A stretch of 50,004 nt of DNA from Lysobacterales bacterium (GTDB lineage Bacteria > Pseudomonadota > Gammaproteobacteria > Xanthomonadales > Rhodanobacteraceae). The stretch spans positions 1-50,004 of the forward strand of contig JAFKMZ010000031.1 of assembly GCA_017305055.1 (NCBI GenBank). The letters run 5' to 3'. Made by a program: the position numbers and the translations under genes. Shown here one piece after another: positions 43,790 through 50,004 of this stretch. Numbering within the stretch: the stretch's first letter is position 1; each line of letters starts with the position of its first letter. A model generated the notes under the pieces. The model did not search any database. It was not told the origin of the DNA and worked only from the letters and a program-made list of their open reading frames with translations.

Positions 43790-44800
43790 ATGAGTATCGA
43801 AGATCTTGAAAACGTCGCCCTGGCGATGGTTGCGCCCGGCAAGGGCATCATCGCGGTCGACGAATCGACTGGCACCATCACCAAGCGCCTGACCGCCGTC
43901 GGCCTGGAGAGCACCCCGGAAATCCGGCGCGCCTACCGCGAGATGCTGGTCACCACTCCGGGGCTCAAGGAGCACATATCCGGGGCCATCCTGTACGACG
44001 AGACCATCCGCGAGACCACCAGCACCGGTGAGCCGTTCCCGGCGGTCATGCGCAAGGCCGGGATCATTCCCGGTATCAAGGTGGACAAGGGCCCCAAGCC
44101 GCTCGCCGGGTTTCCGGGTGACGTGGTGACCGAGGGTCTGGACGGCCTGCGCGAGCGCCTGCAGGAGTACGTCAAGCTTGGCGCGCAATTCGCCAAGTGG
44201 CGCGCGGTGATCAAGATCAGCGAGGATACCCCGAGCTCCACCGCGATCGAGGCCAACTGCCACGCCCTGGCGCGCTATGCCGCGCTGTGCCAGGAAGCCG
44301 GCCTGGTGCCGATGGTCGAACCTGAGGTGCTGATGGACGGCGACCACGACCTGGCGGTCAGCTATGAAGTGCACGAAGCCGTGTTGCGCAGCCTGTTCAG
44401 CGCCTTGTACGAGCAGAACGTCATGCTCGAGGGCACGATCCTGAAGGCCAGCATGGTGATTGCCGGTACCGATTGCGCCGACCAGGCCGATATCGATGAT
44501 GTCGCCGAGGCGACGGTAAGGGTGCTGAAGAGCACGGTGCCGGCGGCCTTGCCCGGGATCGTGTTCCTCTCCGGTGGGCAGACCGATGAACAGGCCACCG
44601 CGCACTTGAACGCGATCAACCGGTTGGGCCCGCATCCCTGGCCGCTGAGCTTTTCCTACGGCCGGGCCATGGTGAGCAGCGCGCTGAAGCTGTGGGCCAA
44701 GGACACCAAGGCGAACGTCGCCGAGGCGCAGAAGATCGTCTTCGCCCGGGCGCGCGACAACGGGCTGGCCGCACTCGGCCAGTGGAGCAGCGGCAAGTAA
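43790..44800 (+). CDS. fba: Fructose-bisphosphate aldolase, class I
   Basis: It cleaves fructose 1,6-bisphosphate by a Schiff-base mechanism. Class I signatures are GKGIIAVDESTGTITKRL near the N-terminus, FAKWRAVIKI with its lysine, PMVEPEVLMDGDHDL, and the Schiff-base lysine in NVMLEGTILKASMVI; the phosphate-binding SGGQTDEQATAHLNA and SFSYGRAM follow. The length is 336 residues from ATG 43790, with ggag six bases upstream. It lies in the glycolytic gene group with gap, pyk and pgk. Confidence 0.94.
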   Translation: MSIEDLENVALAMVAPGKGIIAVDESTGTITKRLTAVGLESTPEIRRAYREMLVTTPGLKEHISGAILYDETIRETTSTGEPFPAVMRKAGIIPGIKVDKGPKPLAGFPGDVVTEGLDGLRERLQEYVKLGAQFAKWRAVIKISEDTPSSTAIEANCHALARYAALCQEAGLVPMVEPEVLMDGDHDLAVSYEVHEAVLRSLFSALYEQNVMLEGTILKASMVIAGTDCADQADIDDVAEATVRVLKSTVPAALPGIVFLSGGQTDEQATAHLNAINRLGPHPWPLSFSYGRAMVSSALKLWAKDTKANVAEAQKIVFARARDNGLAALGQWSSGK

Positions 44801-44873
44801 CCCGGCACTGGGCGTTCCTGTCAAGGGAGGCGGCCCGGCTCGCTCCAACTGCGGTGCGGGGTCGGCAGACAAA

Positions 44874-44900
44874 AGAAGGGCGCCACCAGGGCGCCCTTCT
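44874..44900 (-). terminator. Rho-independent terminator of the outer-membrane barrel gene
   Basis: agaagggcgcc (44874-44884) pairs perfectly with ggcgcccttct (44890-44900) around a five-base loop. Read on the minus strand the stem is followed by ttttgtc, a usable T-tract, 24 nt past the stop codon. It may also limit read-through from fba, but no T-tract exists on that side. Confidence 0.75.
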
Positions 44901-44924
44901 GCGTTGCCAGGATCGATCCCTCGA

Positions 44925-45518
44925 TCAGAAGCGGTACTCGGCGCTGACTGAGACCATGTTGGTGCTCAGGTTGACGCGCTGCTTGGATGCATCGTAATGG
45001 TCGTAGTTGATGCCCAGGCTGACGTTGTTGCTGAAGTCGTAGCCCACCCCGGCACCGGCGTACCAACTGGTGTCATCCAGACCCTTGCGGATGGGGTTGA
45101 CGTCATTGCTCAGGCCGTGGCCCCTCCAGCTGTACAGGCCTCCGCGCGCGCTCACGTACCAGTTGGGGGTGAAGTTGAAATGGCCATTCACGCCGGCTGT
45201 CCAGCCATGCAGCTGGGACTTGTCGTCCTGGACCACCGGGCCGCTACGGAAGATGTTCTTCGCGTGGATGTTGCCCAGGTCGTTGTAACCCACTTCCACG
45301 CCCAGTGCGGCTGATGGATTGAGGGCCCAGCGGTAACCGCCATTGATGGCGTAACCCGTGGTGTCATCGTTGTAGGGACCATGGTCAAGCGACGCCTGGC
45401 CCACGTTGCCGTTGATGAACCAGCCACCGTTGCCGGCGGACATGTCCTGTGCGCTCGCCGCCGTTGCAGCGAACAGTCCGGCTGATGCGAGGGCGATGGC
45501 AAGTAGGGTCTTTTTCAT
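44925..45518 (-). CDS. Small outer-membrane beta-barrel protein (OmpA-barrel-like)
   Basis: The 197-residue protein has a signal peptide ending ATAASAQ and eight apparent amphipathic strands: GWFINGNVGQASL, TGYAINGGYRWAL, AALGVEVGYNDLG, GWTAGVNGHFNF, WYVSARGGLYSW, SWYAGAGVGYDF, VSLGINYDHYDA, and VSVSAEYRF with a terminal phenylalanine. This is the pattern of the OmpA-like/opacity barrel family, without a peptidoglycan-binding domain. Function is not known. Upstream lies an AT-rich region with an inverted repeat. A typical aggagat ribosome-binding site precedes the ATG. Confidence 0.85.
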   Translation of the reverse strand: MKKTLLAIALASAGLFAATAASAQDMSAGNGGWFINGNVGQASLDHGPYNDDTTGYAINGGYRWALNPSAALGVEVGYNDLGNIHAKNIFRSGPVVQDDKSQLHGWTAGVNGHFNFTPNWYVSARGGLYSWRGHGLSNDVNPIRKGLDDTSWYAGAGVGYDFSNNVSLGINYDHYDASKQRVNLSTNMVSVSAEYRF

Positions 45519-45920
45519 GAGGAGATTCTCCTGTTGTTATGTGCGCGGCCATGGGCGGAAGTGCCTGCCGCGGCAGGTACCGTGTCCGGATGTGCCGGAT
45601 CGCGATGCCTGTGCCACTGAGATGGTGCAGTCGGCAAATAATTCAATACCGCATAGTTCAGTATTTAAGAAATGTTAAGAACTATCCACCTTCGGCTGGC
45701 CCCAGCTCGGCTGGAGTATTGGAACCACCCGCGCCTGAAGCCCGCCTACATAGGCGCTTGGCGGGTTCAGGCCAAATTAATGGCCTGTCGATCCGCACCA
45801 TCGTGACCGCGGTGCCGATGCGCCAGGTGGCAGCGCAAGGCGCGCGACTGCCACCCCGGGAGGGCTTCGAGTGACGTGACGGTGATGCGGTGCGGGGTGG
45901 CGGCTTGCTGCCGCCGTGGC
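45519..45920. other. Intergenic region (402 nt) with AT-rich promoter zone and hairpins
   Basis: No gene is supported here. 45630-45690 is unusually AT-rich for this genome and probably holds the promoter of the leftward outer-membrane gene. It contains an inverted repeat, atagttc (45653-45659) with gaactat (45679-45685). A bulged 13-bp hairpin occupies 45733-45772 (gcctgaa-g-cccgcc against ggcgggttcaggc). A small GC hairpin at 45899-45915 (ggcggc-ttgct-gccgcc) follows the pgk stop and may be its weak terminator. Confidence 0.5.
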
Positions 45921-47102
45921 TCAGCGCGAGCCTCGCGCCTCGAGGGCGGCCACGGCCGGCAAGGTCTCGCCCTGCAGGAACTCCAGGAAGGCGCCCCCCC
46001 CGGTGGAGATATACGAGATATCGCCGCCGACGCCGTATTTGTCGATGGCCGCGAGCGTGTCGCCGCCACCGGCCAGCGAAAATGCCGCCGACTTGGCGAT
46101 AGCGCGTGCCACGGCCTCCGTGCCTTGGGCAAACGCGTCGAATTCGAAGACACCGACAGGGCCGTTCCAGATGACCGTGCCGCTGCCCGCAATCATGTCG
46201 GCGTAGCGCTGGGCGGTTTCCGGACCCACGTCGAGGATCATCTCGTCCTGGCCCACGTGGTCCACCGGCTTCACCGTGGCCGCGGCGTTGGCGGAGAAAG
46301 CGCTCGCGACCACCACGTCCGTGGGCAGCGGTATCTCGGCATTCCGTTGTCTTGCGTCCTGCAGCACCTTGCGTGCCGCGTCGACCAGGTCTGGTTCGGC
46401 CAGCGAGTTGCCGATGGGATGGCCGGCAGCCAGCAGGAAGGTGTTGGCGATGCCGCCGCCGACGATCAACTGGTCGACCTTGGCGAGCAGGCTGTCCAGC
46501 AGCTCAAGCTTGGTGGATACCTTGGAGCCGCCCACGATCGCCAGCATTGGCCGTCTGGGATGCTCCAGGGCCCGGCCCAGGGCTTCCAGCTCGGCGCTGA
46601 GCAGGGGACCGGCGGCTGCCACAGGCGCAAGGCGGATGACGCCATGGGTCGAGGCCTGGGCCCGGTGCGCGGTGCCGAAGGCGTCCATCACGAAGATGTC
46701 GCACAGGGCCGCGTAGCGCCTGGCCAAGGCCTCGTCGTCCTTGGCCTCGCCGACATTCATGCGGCAGTTTTCCAGTACCACCACCGCGCCGTCGGCCACG
46801 TCCACGCCATCGAGGTAGTCGTGCACCAGCGGCACCGGTGCACCCAGGGCGGTGGCCAGCCACCTGGCGACCGGCGCCAGCGAGTAGGCGGGATCGTATG
46901 CACCCTCATGGGGCCGGCCCAGGTGCGACAGCACCATGACCCGGGCGCCGGCGTCGCGTGCGCTGCGGATCGTGGGCAGCGCGGCGCTGAGCCGCTGTGC
47001 CGAGGTGATGTTGCCCTCGGCGTCGAGGGGGACATTGAGGTCCTCGCGGATCAGGACGCGCTTGCCGCGCAGCTCGAGATCACCCATGCGCAGGATGGCC
47101 AT
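45921..47102 (-). CDS. pgk: Phosphoglycerate kinase
   Basis: It transfers phosphate from 1,3-bisphosphoglycerate to ADP. Recognised segments are [94 protein letters not shown], and near the C-terminus [34 protein letters not shown]. The length of 393 residues is normal. ggag lies upstream of ATG 47102. It is oriented opposite to pyk and fba, unlike the collinear order I would expect from Xanthomonas-type clusters. Confidence 0.95.
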   Translation of the reverse strand: MAILRMGDLELRGKRVLIREDLNVPLDAEGNITSAQRLSAALPTIRSARDAGARVMVLSHLGRPHEGAYDPAYSLAPVARWLATALGAPVPLVHDYLDGVDVADGAVVVLENCRMNVGEAKDDEALARRYAALCDIFVMDAFGTAHRAQASTHGVIRLAPVAAAGPLLSAELEALGRALEHPRRPMLAIVGGSKVSTKLELLDSLLAKVDQLIVGGGIANTFLLAAGHPIGNSLAEPDLVDAARKVLQDARQRNAEIPLPTDVVVASAFSANAAATVKPVDHVGQDEMILDVGPETAQRYADMIAGSGTVIWNGPVGVFEFDAFAQGTEAVARAIAKSAAFSLAGGGDTLAAIDKYGVGGDISYISTGGGAFLEFLQGETLPAVAALEARGSR

Positions 47103-47255
47103 GATGCAGCTCCGGTATCATGTGCGGGCACCCATGTACCCGCGTCGCTGCATTGTCCCGGGCGGGCGAGGTGCATGCAAACCGGCCGGTCCTTCCTGTC
47201 CATACGCAGGCCGCGTGGACGCCGGTATCGCACGCCGGCCATTCCCAGCGGAGAC

Positions 47256-47918
47256 ATGCCCGTGACCACAGACCTGGTGCTTTACGACTACTGGCGCTCC
47301 AGCGCGTCCTATCGGGTACGCATTGCGCTCAACCTGAAGGGCTTGCCCTATGCCAGCCACAGCGTGCACCTGGTGCGGGAGGGTGGCCAGCAGCATGCGC
47401 CGGCGTACCTGGCGCTCAACCCACAGCAACTCGTGCCCAGCCTGGTGGATGGCGACCTGGTGCTTACCCAGTCGCTGGCCATCATGGAATACCTGGAAGA
47501 CAAATGGCCGGCACCGCCGCTGCTGCCAGCCGACCGTGCCGGTCGGGCGCGGGTGCGGGCGCTGGCGCTGGCGGTGGCCTGCGATGTGCACCCGCTGGGC
47601 AACCTGCGGGTGTTGCAATATCTGCAAGGAGAGCTGGGCGTGGACGACGAGCGCAAGGAGGCCTGGGTGCGGCACTGGATCGCCACGGGCTTCGCTGCCC
47701 TGGAGGCCATGCTGGCCAGCGACCCGGCCACCGGGCGCTTTTGTCATGGCGACGCGCCGGGCATGGCCGATGCCTGCCTGGTGCCACAGGTCTACAACGC
47801 CCGACGCTGGCACCTGCCGATGGACGCCTATCCGACGCTGAGCCGCATCGACCAGGCCTGCAGCACGGTGGAGGCGTTCCGCCAGGCCACGCCCGGGGCA
47901 CAGGCCGGAGCCGCCTGA
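47256..47918 (+). CDS. maiA: Maleylacetoacetate isomerase (zeta-class glutathione transferase)
   Basis: It isomerises maleylacetoacetate to fumarylacetoacetate with glutathione. The zeta-class motif appears as YWRSSASYRVRIALNLKGL, followed by LNPQQLVPSLVDGDLVLTQSLAIMEYLED and the C-terminal FCHGDAPGMADACLVPQVYNARRW. The length is 220 residues from ATG 47256, preceded by gcggag. It supplies the step missing from the hppD-hmgA-fahA cluster 14 kb to the left. It ends nine bases from the convergent pilU stop. Confidence 0.92.
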   Translation: MPVTTDLVLYDYWRSSASYRVRIALNLKGLPYASHSVHLVREGGQQHAPAYLALNPQQLVPSLVDGDLVLTQSLAIMEYLEDKWPAPPLLPADRAGRARVRALALAVACDVHPLGNLRVLQYLQGELGVDDERKEAWVRHWIATGFAALEAMLASDPATGRFCHGDAPGMADACLVPQVYNARRWHLPMDAYPTLSRIDQACSTVEAFRQATPGAQAGAA

Positions 47919-47927
47919 GCGGCGGGC

Positions 47928-49040
47928 CTAGAAGCCCATGCCGTAGGGATCGTTGGCGACCAGGGCCTCGGGATCGGTGGCGCCGGCCGCCAGGCGGATC
48001 TTCAGGCTGAGCCCGTCGCGCGAATCGGCCTTGTCCAGCGCTTCCTCGAGGTCGATGCGGCCTTCCTTGTACAGGCGGTACAGCGACTGGTCGAAGGTCT
48101 GCATGCCTTCCTGCAGGCTATGGTCCATGGCTTCCTTCACTTCGTGGATCTGTCCGCGGCGGATCATGTCGCTGATCAGCGGCGTGTTCAGCAGGACCTC
48201 GGCGGCTGGCAGGCGGCGGCCGTCCTTGCCGGTCACCAGGCGCTGGCTGATCACCGCGCGCAGGTTGAGTGCCAGGTTCATCAGCACGTTGCGATGGGCC
48301 GATTCGGGGAAGAAATTCAGGATGCGCTCCAGGGTCTGGTCGGAGTTGTTGGAGTGCAGGGTGGCCAGGCACAGGTGGCCGGTTTCCGAGAACGCGATGG
48401 CCGCCTCCATGGTGTCGGTGTCGCGGATCTCGCCGATCATGATCACGTCAGGCGCCTCGCGCATGGCGTTCTTCAGCGCTTCCTTGAAACTGTGCGTGTC
48501 CAGGCCGACCTCGCGCTGGTTGACGATGGAGTGCTTGTGCCGGTGCAGGTATTCGATCGGGTCCTCGATGGTGAGGATGTGCCCGGGGGCGTGCTGGTTG
48601 CGCTGGTCGATCATCGCCGCCAGCGTGGTCGACTTGCCGGAACCGGTGGCGCCGACCACCAGGATCAGTCCGCGCGGCTCCATGATCAGCTTGTTGAAGA
48701 TGCTGGGCAGGCGCAGCTCCTCGATGCTCGGGATCTCGCTCTTGATGGCGCGGATCACCATGCCCACTTCGCCGCGCTGCTTGAACACGTTGACGCGGAA
48801 ACGCCCGGTATCCTTGACCGCCAGCGCCATGTTCAGCTCCAGCGCACGCTCGAACTGCGGCACCTGGCCCTCATCCATCAGCGAGTAGGCGATCTTCTTC
48901 ACCATGCCGCTGGGCAGCCCGGTGTTGCCGAGAGGGTACAGCTTGCCTTCGACCTTGATGTTCACCGGGGCCCCGGTGCTGAGGAACATGTCCGAAGCAC
49001 CCTTGTCCAACATGAGCTTGAGGAAATAACCGATGTCCAC
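47928..49040 (-). CDS. pilU: Type IV pilus twitching ATPase, PilU
   Basis: This is a PilT-family retraction ATPase of type IV pili. It shows the N-terminal PAS-like region (ASDMFLSTGAPVNIKVEG), Walker A in VVGATGSGKSTTLAAM, the Asp box ILTIEDPIEYLHRHK, Walker B in IMIGEIRDTDTMEAA, the His box CLATLHSNN, and the C-terminus LVANDPYGMGF. The extended C-terminal part beyond PilT's usual AIRNLIREGK region fits PilU. The start is GTG 49040 with agggggaaaa upstream, giving 370 residues. pilT is not in the window. Confidence 0.9.
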   Translation of the reverse strand: MDIGYFLKLMLDKGASDMFLSTGAPVNIKVEGKLYPLGNTGLPSGMVKKIAYSLMDEGQVPQFERALELNMALAVKDTGRFRVNVFKQRGEVGMVIRAIKSEIPSIEELRLPSIFNKLIMEPRGLILVVGATGSGKSTTLAAMIDQRNQHAPGHILTIEDPIEYLHRHKHSIVNQREVGLDTHSFKEALKNAMREAPDVIMIGEIRDTDTMEAAIAFSETGHLCLATLHSNNSDQTLERILNFFPESAHRNVLMNLALNLRAVISQRLVTGKDGRRLPAAEVLLNTPLISDMIRRGQIHEVKEAMDHSLQEGMQTFDQSLYRLYKEGRIDLEEALDKADSRDGLSLKIRLAAGATDPEALVANDPYGMGF

Positions 49041-49121
49041 TTTTCCCCCTGGCCTCCGCTGCTCGTTGCAAAGATCGATTGAGCCTCGCCACAATACCCC
49101 GAAGTCTCTGTGAGGAATGTG

Positions 49122-49790
49122 ATGGTGCGCGTCTTTTCCCGTGGTGTCGGGACTACAACCTATGTCGGCAGGATCGTTGCGGGCTTGAGCGTGTTCTCAA
49201 TGCTGGTGTTGGCGGGCTGCGCCTCGGTCCCTCCTCCGGACAACGCCATGAACCTGGCGCAAAGCCAGCTGCAGGCAGCGCGCGATGCGCACGCCGCCGA
49301 TTATGCCCCGGTGGACCTGGGTTTTGCCCAGGACAAGTTCCAGCAGGCGCAGGGCGCCATGGCCGAACGCAAATACGCGGACGCCGCGGCGCTGGCGGCC
49401 GAGTCCCAGGCGGATGCCGAACTTGCCGCCGCCAAGGGCCGACTCGGCGCGGCGCGCGCGCAGATCGAGCAGAAGATTGCCGACAACAACCGGTTGCGGC
49501 GTCCTGCCGGGTCGACGTCCGACCAGGGCGCGGCGTCTGCGGCGGAGCCGGCATCGGGCAGCAACCAGGCTTCGCCGGTGATGGCGTTGCCGGACCTGCC
49601 CCCGGCGGCGGGCTCCGCGGGCGCCGATAATGGCGCCTCCGGGCAACCGGCCCAGGCTTCCTCGGCGCCGCCCATCGCCGGCTTCCAGACCGTACCGTCG
49701 CCGGCATCCGGGAGCCAGCCGGCCCAGGCGCAATCGGTTTCGGCGGCACCTGCCGGTGATGGTGGTCAAATCCAGGGGGTGCAATCATGA
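49122..49790 (+). CDS. Lipoprotein with DUF4398-like region
   Basis: The 222-residue protein carries a lipoprotein signal (IVAGLSVFSMLVLAGCAS, lipobox LAGC) and then a helical segment of DUF4398 type (AQSQLQAARDAHAADYAPVD, FAQDKFQQAQGAMAERKYAD). The last ~100 residues are a low-complexity tail rich in Ala, Gly, Pro, Ser and Gln. ATG 49122 has gagga upstream; GTG 49110 is an alternative. It overlaps the next gene by ATGA, so the two are translationally coupled. In related genomes this type of protein precedes an OmpA-domain protein; its role in the envelope is unknown. Confidence 0.8.
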   Translation: MVRVFSRGVGTTTYVGRIVAGLSVFSMLVLAGCASVPPPDNAMNLAQSQLQAARDAHAADYAPVDLGFAQDKFQQAQGAMAERKYADAAALAAESQADAELAAAKGRLGAARAQIEQKIADNNRLRRPAGSTSDQGAASAAEPASGSNQASPVMALPDLPPAAGSAGADNGASGQPAQASSAPPIAGFQTVPSPASGSQPAQAQSVSAAPAGDGGQIQGVQS

Positions 49791-50004
49791 GGCGTCCGAT
49801 GACGGCGATGGCCCTGGCACTGGTACTGGCCTTGGGCGTGGGCGGCACCGCCCAGGCCAAGCAGGACACCATGGACGTGGCGCGCCTGACCGCCAGCCTC
49901 GACCAGCTGGCCAGTGACCAGAGTCTGGGCGTCTACGCCCAGGCCGAGCAGGCCCGCGCCCGCGACGCTATCAACCGACTGGCGCACGCAGGCAGCAAGG
50001 ATCG
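49787..50004 (+). CDS. Exported protein, 5' part only (probable OmpA-family envelope protein)
   Basis: The start codon overlaps the previous stop. The visible 72 residues begin with a signal peptide (MTAMALALVLALGVGGTAQA, likely cleavage before KQDTMD), followed by a helical stretch (VARLTASLDQLASDQSLG, YAQAEQARARDAINRLA) like the DUF4398-type segment of its neighbour. The rest lies outside the window. An OmpA-like C-terminal domain is expected from the usual pairing but cannot be seen here. Confidence 0.75.
   Translation, partial: MRRPMTAMALALVLALGVGGTAQAKQDTMDVARLTASLDQLASDQSLGVYAQAEQARARDAINRLAHAGSKD

Noticed and set aside
45876-47255. Long in-frame extension upstream of maiA
   Set aside because: It lies antisense to pgk; the ribosome-binding site and family alignment place the maiA start at 47256.

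Overview
The window reads as chromosomal DNA of a high-GC gammaproteobacterium of the order Lysobacterales (Xanthomonadales), most likely family Rhodanobacteraceae. This is inferred from protein character (Xanthomonas-like BkdA1, KynA and TrpS with its C-terminal extension) and from an azurin/NnrS/Fnr/HemN/FdxA set that fits a denitrifying Rhodanobacter-type organism. No rRNA gene, complete tRNA gene, IS element or CRISPR array was seen.

Layout. (1) Positions 1-5750 are the right end of a prophage: three overlapping or abutting virion/tail genes, a long interrupted inverted repeat, and then the 3' half of a tRNA-Thr(TGT) gene, which marks the attachment-site duplication. (2) 5757-16151 is housekeeping and amino-acid metabolism: an OprB-type porin cut short by an amber codon, arginase, TrpS, a branched-chain 2-oxoacid dehydrogenase E1a-E1b-E2 operon, and KynA with an adjacent alpha/beta hydrolase. 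(3) 16213-28885 looks like a self-contained accessory catabolic locus: a putative glycosidase, a LuxR-type regulator without LuxI, a GPH-type sugar symporter and a TonB-dependent receptor on one strand, facing an esterase-like hydrolase, a GH78-type rhamnosidase, an AlkK-like acyl-CoA ligase and a RidA-family protein on the other. A lux-box-like palindrome lies exactly midway between the two divergent start codons. I infer uptake and breakdown of an acylated rhamnoside; a rhamnolipid-like glycolipid is one candidate and a plant phenylpropanoid rhamnoside another.

(4) 29059-33078 is the tyrosine/homogentisate pathway (hppD-hmgA-fahA) with a divergent MarR regulator and a near-perfect 20-bp operator palindrome. 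The missing step, maleylacetoacetate isomerase, lies about 14 kb away at 47256. (5) 33131-39505 is a low-oxygen/nitric-oxide module: hemN behind an FNR-type box, an Anr/Fnr regulator, NnrS, a small membrane protein, thiol peroxidase, a group III truncated globin, azurin and a 7Fe ferredoxin. (6) 39582-47102 holds glycolytic genes (gap, pyk, class I fba, pgk) interspersed with an S1/P1 nuclease, a TonB-C-like secreted protein and an outer-membrane barrel. The pyruvate kinase gene is broken by an apparent net loss of about 40 nt. (7) The right edge has maiA, pilU, and a lipoprotein gene overlapping the start of a second envelope-protein gene that runs off the window.

The strongest leads are the LuxR-solo/lux-box rhamnoside locus, the broken pyk inside a glycolytic cluster, the amber-interrupted porin beside a prophage attachment site, and the structured element at the prophage end.
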